The translations under genes and the position numbers were made by a program. Source: Acidobacteriaceae bacterium (GTDB lineage: Bacteria; Acidobacteriota; Terriglobia; Terriglobales; Acidobacteriaceae). Taken from it: a stretch of DNA of 53,108 bases. Below the pieces are notes generated by a model. It was not told the origin of the DNA. It was given only the letters and a program-made list of their open reading frames with translations, and did no database searches. The stretch spans positions 7,459 through 60,566 of the forward strand of contig PLZC01000254.1 in the NCBI GenBank assembly GCA_003151985.1. Reading direction: 5' to 3'. Shown here one piece after another: positions 9,548-18,110 of this stretch (position 1 is the stretch's first letter; every line of letters begins with the position of its first letter).

Positions 9548-11650
9548 TCATTTTAGTCGCGCTTGCAGTGTAGCCCCAGACGGCATGAGAAGCGCAATAG
9601 GCCACTGCTCTTGACCTTGAGCTACCAGTGTCGACCAATTCAGAATGGGCGCGGACGCGGGCGCAAGGATGGTCACGTGCGGGTCGACTTGCTGGAATCG
9701 AATCGCCAGGCTGTATGCTTCACCGCTGGCGGCCAGCGATAGCGGTAGATGCGGATCCCGGTTAAGCACAAAGAGTTCGGCAATCTTGATATCGTCCATC
9801 AGTTGAAGAAAATAGGGCCGGCCGGTTAGCAGGGAGTTATAAACATAATCAGACAATACGCTCCCCCGGGGATTGACATAGGCTTGGTCGAAGTCACCTT
9901 GTGCCGGGGAAGAAGCGTCGGAGAAATCGACGCGATAGTTCATGCGAGTCTCGCCCAATCCGCGAAAGTCGAATGAAAATACTTCATACCCTTCACTTAC
10001 CAACCTGGATACTTGGGGCCAGTCCTTTTCCGATGCTTTTCCGTCAAGGCTGAACCAGAGGACAGTTCCCTTGGGATGCCGGGCCTCGCTGTGAAAGTGG
10101 AGAAGAGGCATCTCCAGATAGGTGCTGTGGTGAAGCACGTAACGATCTATATGCACTTTCCCGGCGGTGTAGCTGCCTCGGGCTTCCCATCGTAGTTCCA
10201 TGGGCGGTGCGGACCCTGCATACGGACGGACCGCCCATGAGGCAACATCGGGATCCATTTCATCGCGGTAGAGTTCTGCCAGCGTCTTCAGGCTGCGGTG
10301 CGAGGGGTCGACGGAATAAGCGGCTATCAACTGCAGAAGCGTGCGACTCTCAGGATAGTCAACCAATACTTGTCCGCTTTTTGTCACGCGAAGGTCGTCA
10401 TCGCTGAACTCAGTAACTGCGGCAAGGCCGTGGCGCATAGGCGTCCCGTTGAACCGATCGAGGAACCGCAACGCTGCTTCCTGGTTGCTCAGAGAATACT
10501 CGTGCCGGTTGTAGCTTTCGACGAATTCGACCCGGTCACCGTGTCCAAAGCGCTTGTAAAAAGAACTAACTTCGGAGTAAGTCGAGCGAGCGCCCTGCAC
10601 AGGGAAAAAGTCGAGAGTGGCGGCTGCCACCATCATCGCGCGCGGATAAAGCATCAATAACATCCCCGCATGATCTACACCCTTTGATATTAGTCCGAAG
10701 AGATCCTGTTCCGGATCACTGTCGGGATCGGCAAAGATGCGGTTCTCCGCCCGCATGGGAAGAGCAGTGATATAGCAGGATGGAATCACAACCTTGATGC
10801 GCTCGTCGAGCGCACCCAGCAATGCCGTCTGGAATCCGCCGCCGCTGGTTCCCGTGATGCTTATCCTCTCGCCGTCGACGTCGCGGCGGGTGAGCAGATA
10901 GTCCACCGCGCGCATGCCATCCCAGATCTCCCAGCGGGCCAGATTTGTCCCGGCAAGATAGGCCAGGTTTCCCATAACGGCGTGCTCGGCGCAGACAAGG
11001 TTGTAACGGCTCTTCTTTGCCTTTAAATCCCAGAACTGGCTTCGTTCGCCCTGCCCGACCGGATCCCAACTAATAACCAGGTAGCCGCGCAACACCAACC
11101 TCTGGCACAGGGCCTGGTAGTGATCCTTTCCGTTGGACGCATGTCCCGCGGGAACCAGGATGGCGGGATGCACCTTATCGCCGTTGTCGGGCACATATAC
11201 CAGCGCCGTCACATAGGAGCCCGGAAGGCTCTGATAGATGAGCTTCTCGATATGAAATCCAGCGGCCGTGATGGAGCCGGTTATCGCCGCGTGCATGTCT
11301 GTCTTTTTTTTTGGAAGTCCGCCGATCATCTCCAGCAGGGAAGCTCTCAACTCTGCGCGCAATTTCAGAAGGTCGCCTTCGTTCCTTACCTTCGACCACC
11401 GTTCGCGGCGAAGCGCATCCTCATTCCACGCGAGTGCGGTTTGATACAGGAGATAGGGCGTAATTTGCGGGCCTTCCGCACCTGAAGGAGGTAAGACGCG
11501 AAAGGCCTCCGCTGGAAGGGTTCCTTCTTGCGGCGCAGCAAGCGGCTGCGTGGCTGCTTTAACTTGGTTGGTGATCGATTGATCCTGGGCCGTAGCTGTC
11601 GCGACCCACATCATTGCCATTGCCACGCCGTACGCCAGCCGCAGATTCAC
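9548..11650 (-). CDS. Exported alpha/beta-hydrolase, acetylxylan-esterase-like
   Basis: This roughly 700-residue secreted alpha/beta-hydrolase has a hydrophobic signal sequence ending near ATATAQ. The nucleophile elbow GTSGGG (Ser near residue 269 from this start) follows the segment WDGMRAVDYLLTRRDV, as in acetylxylan esterase and related S9/CE-type hydrolases, and an earlier WDPVGQGER segment fits the oxyanion region. A likely catalytic His is in YNRHEYS. The second half (about residues 450-700) looks like a second, degenerate hydrolase domain (SFDFRGLGETR) with no clear nucleophile. GTG 11650 is preferred because CAGGAG lies nine bases upstream; a TTG at 11671 is the longer option. It is inferred to remove acetyl or other esters from plant polysaccharide for its operon partners. 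Confidence 0.75.
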   Translation of the reverse strand: MNLRLAYGVAMAMMWVATATAQDQSITNQVKAATQPLAAPQEGTLPAEAFRVLPPSGAEGPQITPYLLYQTALAWNEDALRRERWSKVRNEGDLLKLRAELRASLLEMIGGLPKKKTDMHAAITGSITAAGFHIEKLIYQSLPGSYVTALVYVPDNGDKVHPAILVPAGHASNGKDHYQALCQRLVLRGYLVISWDPVGQGERSQFWDLKAKKSRYNLVCAEHAVMGNLAYLAGTNLARWEIWDGMRAVDYLLTRRDVDGERISITGTSGGGFQTALLGALDERIKVVIPSCYITALPMRAENRIFADPDSDPEQDLFGLISKGVDHAGMLLMLYPRAMMVAAATLDFFPVQGARSTYSEVSSFYKRFGHGDRVEFVESYNRHEYSLSNQEAALRFLDRFNGTPMRHGLAAVTEFSDDDLRVTKSGQVLVDYPESRTLLQLIAAYSVDPSHRSLKTLAELYRDEMDPDVASWAVRPYAGSAPPMELRWEARGSYTAGKVHIDRYVLHHSTYLEMPLLHFHSEARHPKGTVLWFSLDGKASEKDWPQVSRLVSEGYEVFSFDFRGLGETRMNYRVDFSDASSPAQGDFDQAYVNPRGSVLSDYVYNSLLTGRPYFLQLMDDIKIAELFVLNRDPHLPLSLAASGEAYSLAIRFQQVDPHVTILAPASAPILNWSTLVAQGQEQWPIALLMPSGATLQARLK

Positions 11651-11691
11651 GGATTCAGTCTCCTGAGTCAAGAAAAGAACTCGAAACCAGT

Positions 11692-12405
11692 CTATTTTGA
11701 CTTGTCTGTGACCAACTCAAGCAGCCCGAATTTCTCCGGTGTATGAAAGGTCTCGCTCATGGGAGCCTTCCAGGTAACAGATTTGTGGCGGCCGGGCGGA
11801 CCCTGGCTGCGAAACAGGTTCGCGCGAAAGGTCCTGCCGGCAACGGGCGGGCGCGTATCCAATGCGGTGAAGGGAATGCGCATGGCGCCATACCAGATCT
11901 TTGCCTTGGCGTCGATGCGCGCGGCCACCTGGATCCCGGAGTTCCAGGTCCATCCCAGCGTGTGATCCGGCAGATCGAGGTTGATGTCAAGATCGACCCA
12001 TTCACCTTGCGGCGACAACTCAAATTCCTTATATCTGCGAATATGGTCAAAGTCGGAGCCGATAAACAATTCGGCGACATCCCAATTCCAAAGCTCATTG
12101 GTCTCTTGCGCCGGATGCGGAGAAGGGTTCAGGTAAAGCTCTTCGTAAGGGCATTCGAACAGCAGGTAAAGATTGTTCTTCGTCCACCGGGACCTTACGT
12201 TGGTTCGATACGCCGATTCCATTTTGCCCCAGTTGTCGACTTCCGCGTAGACCGAGGGCGCTCCCTGCCAGAACGCTGACCGCGGATTGGTGTCGAGTAC
12301 TACGTCCTCATTGGCAAAACCGCTCCTGAACGCGCTATCAACGTCTGTACTTGCCTGGATTGCGCCGCACAGCAAAAGCAGACACGAAGCGAAAAGGATT
12401 TTCAT
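11692..12405 (-). CDS. Secreted CBM9-like carbohydrate-binding protein
   Basis: This 237-residue exported protein has a signal peptide (MKILFASCLLLLCGAIQA). Its core has the order of the CBM9/DOMON-like beta-sandwich: an entry segment with SAFWQGAP, AYRTNVRSRWTKNNLYLLFECPY, then WNWDVAELFIGSDFDHIRRYKEFELSPQGEWVD in shortened form, and GAMRIPFTALD near the end. This pattern is common in stand-alone CBM9-like proteins of Acidobacteriota and Planctomycetota. ATG 12405 is used because it begins the signal peptide; an upstream frame extension to 12447 is not signal-like. It lies between the oxidoreductase (12477) and the esterase (11650) in one operon. It probably binds sugar in the periplasm or outside the cell; no catalytic role is evident. 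Confidence 0.75.
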   Translation of the reverse strand: MKILFASCLLLLCGAIQASTDVDSAFRSGFANEDVVLDTNPRSAFWQGAPSVYAEVDNWGKMESAYRTNVRSRWTKNNLYLLFECPYEELYLNPSPHPAQETNELWNWDVAELFIGSDFDHIRRYKEFELSPQGEWVDLDINLDLPDHTLGWTWNSGIQVAARIDAKAKIWYGAMRIPFTALDTRPPVAGRTFRANLFRSQGPPGRHKSVTWKAPMSETFHTPEKFGLLELVTDKSK

Positions 12406-12476
12406 GGGGTAATACCCTCGGTGAAAAACGCTCACGAAGCTCCTCATTTATGATAGGACGCCTGCAAGCAGCCGCG

Positions 12477-13805
12477 TCAAAGATGGGGCGCCCAGCCTTT
12501 TTCGTAGTCGCGGGCCCACCTTTTCATCGCTTCCGGGTCGTTCTGAATTTTCCCGCCCTGCGGATCAACCTGCAATTCCCGGTTCATCTCCCATGCGATG
12601 TTGGACAGTTGAAGCATGGTGACAACGATGTTGCCCTGTTCGATAGGTGCGTGCAGCTTCTCTCCCTTGCGGATGGCCGCAATGAAATTGGCAAAGTGGG
12701 CATTGGTAGGAGAATCGCCGTCGAACTTGTCATAGAACGGGATGGCGCTGTCCTCCTTGAACTCGTTCGTCTTATCTCCCTTGAGGTCATAGACCTCATA
12801 GCCGGCGCCGCCATCCCCATAAATAAACACCGAGCCCGTGGTGCCCATCACAATCAATCCCGAATCGTGGCCGTAGTACTTCATGCCGTTGCAGGATTTG
12901 CCCTCCCAGGAGATCATCTTGTCGCCGTAATCGAAGCTTGTGACCAGGGTGTCGTAAAACTCCCAATCGTCCTTGAACTGGAATCTTCCGCCCAGCGAGG
13001 TAACACGATTCGGGTAGTCGACGCCAAGCGCCCAGCGGCAAAGATCGATGCTGTGCGTTCCGTTGTTCAGAGCCTCGCCGGTGCCCCAACGCTTGAACCA
13101 GTGCCAGTTATACGGATGAATATTATCCTTGTACGGCCTGCGCGGCGCGGGTCCCTGCCAGAGGTCCCAATCGAGCTCCGGTGGTACTGGCGCCTCCTTG
13201 CCTGTTCCAATCGACTTTCGCACATTGCCGTACCAGCCTTTGGCGAAGTAGGCTCTGCCGATCAGCCCATTGTGTATCTTGTCGACGGCCTCGATGGTGA
13301 GCTGGCAAGATCGTTGCTGCGTCCCCTGCTGCACATGCTTTTGATACTTTCGTTGAGCCTGAACCAGCAGCGCCCCCTCGGCGGGATTGTGGCTGCATGG
13401 CTTTTCAACATAGACGTGCTTGCCCGCCTGAAGGGCGGCTATCGCCAGAGGAGCGTGCCAATGGTCGGGAGTGGCGATGGTGATCGCGTCCACGTCGTTT
13501 TGCTGGAGGACCTGGCGAAAGTCTTTGTCGCTGGCTGGAGCATAGCCCAGTTCATGTTCCGCGATGCCTGCAAACTTTGCTCGAATCTTGCCATCCACGT
13601 CGCAGATATGGGACACACGGGCGGTATCCTTGTTTGCCATGAGCGCTGAAAGATGGGCATAGCCACGCCAGCGCAGACCCATAATCGCGAAGTTGAGACG
13701 ATCGTTGGAGCCGAGGATCTGGCCGTAACTCCTGGCGGTGGAGCCGATAGCCAAACCCGCCGCCCCGGCTGCAAATATATCTAGAAACTCACGTCGACTT
13801 ATCAC
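12477..13805 (-). CDS. Tat-exported Gfo/Idh/MocA family oxidoreductase
   Basis: This 442-residue NAD(P)-type sugar oxidoreductase starts at GTG with GGAG seven bases upstream. The N-terminus is a twin-arginine signal (SRREFLDIFAAGAAGLAIG). The Rossmann part reads LNFAIMGLRWRGYAHL, with a degenerate glycine loop. The family lysine is in YVEKP (residues 134-136), and ALNNGTHSIDLCRWALG matches the C-terminal active-site region with its His-x3-Asp-type pattern. It heads a four-gene leftward operon with a CBM9-like protein, an esterase and a xylose-isomerase-like protein. Tat export suggests it folds with its cofactor in the cytoplasm and works in the periplasm. Oxidising or rearranging a glycosidic sugar is inferred from known exported members. 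Confidence 0.88.
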   Translation of the reverse strand: MISRREFLDIFAAGAAGLAIGSTARSYGQILGSNDRLNFAIMGLRWRGYAHLSALMANKDTARVSHICDVDGKIRAKFAGIAEHELGYAPASDKDFRQVLQQNDVDAITIATPDHWHAPLAIAALQAGKHVYVEKPCSHNPAEGALLVQAQRKYQKHVQQGTQQRSCQLTIEAVDKIHNGLIGRAYFAKGWYGNVRKSIGTGKEAPVPPELDWDLWQGPAPRRPYKDNIHPYNWHWFKRWGTGEALNNGTHSIDLCRWALGVDYPNRVTSLGGRFQFKDDWEFYDTLVTSFDYGDKMISWEGKSCNGMKYYGHDSGLIVMGTTGSVFIYGDGGAGYEVYDLKGDKTNEFKEDSAIPFYDKFDGDSPTNAHFANFIAAIRKGEKLHAPIEQGNIVVTMLQLSNIAWEMNRELQVDPQGGKIQNDPEAMKRWARDYEKGWAPHL

Positions 13806-14016
13806 AAGTGACTCCGCACCGAGTCCCGCAGTTTATTCTCAACTGCAAAACTAAAGATGTCGTGGCATCGAGTATACACAAGGGTGACGGGCACCGGCTC
13901 TTTGACGCTTTGCTGATCCGGGTGCAACCATCTATCTGGGTTTGTAGGCGGCGCACGAGTTGGATCGAAAGAAAGCAGAGCGCGCGGTAACAGACTGGAA
14001 GGAAAACGGGTGAAGC

Positions 14017-15441
14017 ATGACCAATGCGCGGGACTCCGGAACCAATCGCAGAACGTTTATGAAACAGGCAACGGGAACCATGCTTGCGGCGGGAATGGAC
14101 GCACGTTCCTATGGGCGGGTAATGGGCGCGAACGATCGCATCCGGCTGGCTCAACTCGGATGCGGTGCGCGCAGCCATGGCCATGTGCACATGGTGCAGA
14201 TGGCATCACGGCAGATTCCTGTTGAAACGGTCGCCGTTTGTGACATATGGAGCCTGGCTCGGGATCGGCGTGCGGCCCAGGTAAAAGAAGCCTTCCATCT
14301 CGATCCGCAATCCTATAAGTACTCCGAGGAGATGCTCGCCCGAAAGGACATCGATGGCGTGATGATCGCCACGGGCGACTTCCAGCATGCAAGGCTATGC
14401 GCGGAAGTGGTGCGGGCGGGCAAGGACTGTTACGTCGAGAAGCCGTTTGCCAATGTTCTATCCGAGGCGAAAGAGACTCGCGACGCAGTGAAGGCTTCCA
14501 AACAGGTTGTGCAGATGGGGGCGCAGCACCGCAGCGAGCCATACCAGCTAGCCGTTCGCGACATCGTTCGCTCCGGCCGCATCGGCCCCATTGTCCATAT
14601 TGAACAGGAGTGGAATGTGAATGAGGAACGTTGGCGGTTTGTAGACATGGATACCGGCAACTCTGACGCAATGGAGCAGGATCGAAATCTGGAATGGAAG
14701 AATTGGCTGTTCGAGAGAAAGTCGAAGCTGCGCAAAGAGGATACCGACTGGGACCGGTGCCTGCTGGGCAAGCCGCACCGTCCTTTCAATCCACATGTCT
14801 ATCTGGAATTCCGTCTCTATAAGGATTATTCCTCCGGGATCTTCGATCAGTGGATGAGCCACGGTTGCGACTTGGTGCACCTGTGGACGGACGAGACTTA
14901 TCCCGAGAGCGTTATGGCGAGTGGCGGGATCTACGCGTGGAAAGACGGACGCGAGAATCCCGATACGTGCGTGGCCGCGGTCACCTATCCCAAGGGCTTT
15001 CTTTACACCTACAAAAGCGTATTTGGAAATAGCTTCCGCAGCTTCTCCAGGATCCAAGGCCGCGACGGCACCATCGCGAACTATGGCGGCGAAGGCGCTT
15101 CCCTCTTCACGGTAAGCAAGGAAGGGGGCAGGGATGAATGGCAAGGATCCGCGGAAACCAGGAGAATGCCTGTCATAAGTCCAGCTATCGACCAAGAAGA
15201 AATCGTTAAGGTCCCCGGCGCCCCGCCGCCCGACTCGAACGGCCCTGATGACGACAGCGTGGTCCATCTCATGAACTGGCTCAAGGCCATGCAGTCGCGA
15301 AGCCAGCCGAACGCCAACGTGGATCACGGGTTCTCTCATTCGATTGTGACCATCATGGCCGCGCAATCGTACTGGAGCGGCAAGAGACTTTACTGGAATC
15401 CCAAGACGGAAGAGATCGTCGATCAGCCTCCAGCAGGTTGA
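14017..15441 (+). CDS. Second Tat-exported Gfo/Idh/MocA family oxidoreductase
   Basis: This 474-residue paralogue of the protein at 12477 is transcribed divergently from it. It has a Tat signal (NRRTFMKQATGTMLAAGM), a Rossmann glycine loop (AQLGCGARSHGH), the family lysine in YVEKP (141-143), QMGAQHR after it as in the family, and WMSHGCDLVHLW in the C-terminal half. The two oxidoreductases differ strongly outside the motifs, so they probably act on different sugars or steps rather than being a recent duplication. The 211-base divergent region may co-regulate both, but I saw no motif like the DeoR-type sites elsewhere in the window. Its stop is eight bases from the convergent gene at 15450. 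Confidence 0.88.
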   Translation: MTNARDSGTNRRTFMKQATGTMLAAGMDARSYGRVMGANDRIRLAQLGCGARSHGHVHMVQMASRQIPVETVAVCDIWSLARDRRAAQVKEAFHLDPQSYKYSEEMLARKDIDGVMIATGDFQHARLCAEVVRAGKDCYVEKPFANVLSEAKETRDAVKASKQVVQMGAQHRSEPYQLAVRDIVRSGRIGPIVHIEQEWNVNEERWRFVDMDTGNSDAMEQDRNLEWKNWLFERKSKLRKEDTDWDRCLLGKPHRPFNPHVYLEFRLYKDYSSGIFDQWMSHGCDLVHLWTDETYPESVMASGGIYAWKDGRENPDTCVAAVTYPKGFLYTYKSVFGNSFRSFSRIQGRDGTIANYGGEGASLFTVSKEGGRDEWQGSAETRRMPVISPAIDQEEIVKVPGAPPPDSNGPDDDSVVHLMNWLKAMQSRSQPNANVDHGFSHSIVTIMAAQSYWSGKRLYWNPKTEEIVDQPPAG

Positions 15442-15449
15442 GACTCTTC

Positions 15450-16745
15450 TCAAGGAATTGATAGCTGGATGTGGGTGACCCCGAAGGTCTCGAGCCAACT
15501 GTAAAGCTCTTCTGGTCCTATAGGGAGTTCCGGGTTCCATCCCAGGTTCTTGCCCGCGGGCGGAATCACATAGGCTGTGTCTTGATGTTCCGAGATGCAG
15601 AGACAAAGGGTCTGTTCCTGCTCGGGATACCTGGAAGCAGCAAGCCAGGCGTAGCGGGCGAGAATTGCTGCGTCGACAGCGCTATTCTCAGGATCGTCTA
15701 CGTCGGGAAGCGAACTGATTTTCTGCTGATTCTCAAACACGGCAATGCTGGTGAACAGCTTGGGTTTGCTTCGCATGCCAAACCGGGCAACAATCGCCTG
15801 CGGTCGAGCGCGGCGAAGCGCCTCGCAGATCGCCCATTCGACGAAAGCATTGGAGAAGATGAGTGCACCGTTCCCGCTGAGAAAGAGGTCGATGACAAAC
15901 TTTCTCAGCCTTGGATCGTTGGCAATTTCTGCAGGCCAGAGACCCCAGCCATCCCAGGACTCGAGCCGGAGAGAGGCGATGATTTCATCTGTGGCGCGAA
16001 TGTTCTTGGGCGCTTTATTCAGTTCCGCGAGGAATCTGTCGCGAAACGGCTTGAGTGCCGCATATCCCAAGGAAGAAGCGGCAATCGGTGAGCGATGATA
16101 GAGCGTACTGCCCAGTTTTGCTTCCGCGTCAATGAACCATAGATCGGAGCTATCGAAGCTGCCTTGGCGCGCTGCCTGTGTTGCTCCCTCGGCCTGGCTT
16201 GACAGGCCCTTCAGCACCAGTTCGCAGAGTCTTTCCGAGTCACCGGAAATCTTGACCGCATGACCGCGAGGACCCCACTGTTTCCAGGCAGAGTGCGCGT
16301 CGACCGGCAGGCTGCGGGGAAGAACGAGTAGCATCAACCGTGCCTGTTTGGCATGAAACGGTGTAGCGTCGCGTACAGAGGCGTTGAGAGCATCGAAGAC
16401 CCTTTGCACCTCACGGCGCCACTCGCCATAGTATTTTGACCGTGCCAGTTGCGATGCGTTTTCTATCGTGTCGTAAGCCTGGGAAAAATTCCAATCCTTG
16501 ACGCGCATCTTTGTTTCGAGCGCCCATAGCGGCGCAGTGAGCGCGCCAAGGCCCGAGGGACTCAGCGTTTCCACGCCTTTCATCAAGCTGGCGACGATGT
16601 GTTTCTCGAACGGGAACAGCGTGGCCCACTGACTCAACTGTTGATTCAATGCAGGGCGCATTGTAACCGGCAATCGGTCGATCAAGCGGCGATACGCATC
16701 CGGGCCGGTTGCTCCGTTCTGCGCCAGGCCGGGCCGTTCATTCAT
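15450..16745 (-). CDS. Hypothetical cytosolic protein paired with a phosphatase-like gene
   Basis: I do not recognise this 431-residue protein. It has no signal peptide or membrane span. The N-terminal half is helical and charged. The middle holds SSDLWFIDAEAKLGSTLYHRSP and LESWDGWGLWPAEIAND. The C-terminal half has LSGNGALIFSNAFVEWAICEALRR and an acidic DVDDPENSAVDA stretch. A ribosome site (GGAG five bases before the ATG) and the 12-base gap after the gene at 16758 show it is the second gene of a two-gene leftward operon. The partner is exported and this one is not, so it may be an accessory or a cytosolic enzyme of the same pathway. No function is claimed. Confidence 0.7.
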   Translation of the reverse strand: MNERPGLAQNGATGPDAYRRLIDRLPVTMRPALNQQLSQWATLFPFEKHIVASLMKGVETLSPSGLGALTAPLWALETKMRVKDWNFSQAYDTIENASQLARSKYYGEWRREVQRVFDALNASVRDATPFHAKQARLMLLVLPRSLPVDAHSAWKQWGPRGHAVKISGDSERLCELVLKGLSSQAEGATQAARQGSFDSSDLWFIDAEAKLGSTLYHRSPIAASSLGYAALKPFRDRFLAELNKAPKNIRATDEIIASLRLESWDGWGLWPAEIANDPRLRKFVIDLFLSGNGALIFSNAFVEWAICEALRRARPQAIVARFGMRSKPKLFTSIAVFENQQKISSLPDVDDPENSAVDAAILARYAWLAASRYPEQEQTLCLCISEHQDTAYVIPPAGKNLGWNPELPIGPEELYSWLETFGVTHIQLSIP

Positions 16746-16757
16746 GGTTGCTCCAAT

Positions 16758-17933
16758 TCATGCGGACAGTGCGGGCAGCGGCTTTCCCGGAAGGTCCAGG
16801 CCCTTGATTCCAAACATGGCGGCAATGGTAGGACACAGGTCTATGTGCTCAACGGGACGCTCTATCACGTCGGCGGCCCGCGCGGCTTCTCCCAGGCACA
16901 TCATCCATGTCAGGCTGGTGGAATCGTCACTCGACCGGTGATTGAAAAAGCCATTGGTGTTTGAACCATCGAAATCGCGCCCGAATTCGGGAAGAACGAA
17001 GAGCGTCGTTCTTCCTCTGTAAGCGGGAAGCTCCTCAACCAGATTCCAGAGTTCGTAGACAAGGCGATCCATTGTGCGGATGCCGGCAAGATGCATCGAG
17101 TAGGACCCAAAATGCGCCACCTCCACGTCGGAGAATGTAATTGCGAGTAACGAGGGCGCAAAACGCCGCATCACTTCCTCGCTGATAAGAAACGTAAATT
17201 CATCTCCGGTGACGGGCGCATTTGTGCGCACCAGTTCCTCGATTGCCTGGTGCATGGAGGCTTGCATGCGGAGGTCGAGCATCGATTCATCGCCTGAGAC
17301 AGACCAGCCAAGTCCCTCATAGTTGTCAGCATGTTGCAGTATGGCTTCAAGCTCATGCTGCATGGCGGCTCGATCGGCGCTATGTTCGGGGTGTCCCTGT
17401 GAAGCCGCTTGAATTACTGCATTGATAAGCAATTGCTTGGGAAACACTACGTTGGCGCCATATCGAGGCCCGAACTCACGTATCGAACTGGCGCCAATTC
17501 GGTTGGTGAGGGCCTTATTGCTGGAGATTAACCACGCATCATCCTGGGAGAGTTCCATGCGTTTGCGCAGGTACTCGAAGAGCGTGGGGTTGGCGGGCGG
17601 TGACTGTCCCCAATCGTCCAGCCTTTGCCAATTCCCTGTAAGAATGCTGGAGATCGTGTTGTAGTGGGATGTCACCCCGGCGTTTCGAATATGGGGATAA
17701 AAAACGCTTCGCGGCAACAGGTCATGGTAAAGATGGGGAATGTTTACTAGTCCGGTATCGAGAAATGTTTCCGCACGGCGAATTCCGCCGCAAGTCACAA
17801 TGATGACTTTTCGATCGCCTTTCCGGGATGCATTGCCCGGCTCGGCGGCAAAGGTTGATCTGGCGGCTAAGGCGAGGTGGTCCACGAGCAAGAGCGAGGC
17901 CGCCTTCAGGAGATTCCGTCGAGAGGCATCCAT
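16758..17933 (-). CDS. Tat-exported alkaline-phosphatase-superfamily protein
   Basis: This 391-residue protein has a twin-arginine signal (SRRNLLKAASLLL) and the metallohydrolase layout of the alkaline phosphatase/sulfatase clan. VIIVTCGGIRRAETF sits at the usual first metal and nucleophile position. SDVEVAHFGSYSMH supplies an Asp and His pair, LPEFGRDFDG follows with FFNHRSSDDS, and VEHIDLCPTIAAMFG is the conserved C-terminal metal-binding block. The Asp/Thr pair normally seen at the nucleophile strand is altered to TCGG, so phosphatase activity is not assured. It is close to DUF1501-type and phosphoglycerate-mutase-like exported proteins. GGAG four bases upstream supports the ATG. The following gene begins 12 bases after its stop. 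It probably acts on phospho- or sulfo-sugars in the periplasm. Confidence 0.7.
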   Translation of the reverse strand: MDASRRNLLKAASLLLVDHLALAARSTFAAEPGNASRKGDRKVIIVTCGGIRRAETFLDTGLVNIPHLYHDLLPRSVFYPHIRNAGVTSHYNTISSILTGNWQRLDDWGQSPPANPTLFEYLRKRMELSQDDAWLISSNKALTNRIGASSIREFGPRYGANVVFPKQLLINAVIQAASQGHPEHSADRAAMQHELEAILQHADNYEGLGWSVSGDESMLDLRMQASMHQAIEELVRTNAPVTGDEFTFLISEEVMRRFAPSLLAITFSDVEVAHFGSYSMHLAGIRTMDRLVYELWNLVEELPAYRGRTTLFVLPEFGRDFDGSNTNGFFNHRSSDDSTSLTWMMCLGEAARAADVIERPVEHIDLCPTIAAMFGIKGLDLPGKPLPALSA

Positions 17934-18026
17934 AGCACTCCATGATTTGTCCGTAGATTCGCGGCCCCCGCGGGAGTGGAGTCCCTTCCACTAATTAACT
18001 CAACTCTACAACAACTTCTAAAACAG

Positions 18027-18062
18027 AATCTTCCGCAGGCGCTTTCACGCCCGCGGAAGATT
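18027..18062 (-). terminator. Rho-independent-type terminator for the second TonB receptor
   Basis: A 15-base stem with one mismatch (AATCTTCCGC-A-GGCG against CGCC-C-GCGGAAGATT) surrounds a six-base loop, about 50 bases beyond the stop at 18111. On the minus strand the stem is followed by a T-rich stretch (CTGTTTTAG). It separates the receptor from the phosphatase-like gene. Confidence 0.7.
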
Positions 18063-18110
18063 CGGCCTGCGAGTTTTAGGTGCTTTCACGCCAACTGGTT
18101 ATTTGCCGAA

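Noticed and set aside
12351-13649. Open frame of 432 residues antisense to the first oxidoreductase
   Set aside because: The opposite strand encodes a clear Gfo/Idh/MocA protein. The antisense protein has no motif and reflects codon bias.
15442-15449. Terminator between convergent genes at 15441/15450 and 24914/24923
   Set aside because: The gaps are only eight bases, and I saw no clear hairpin spanning either gap.
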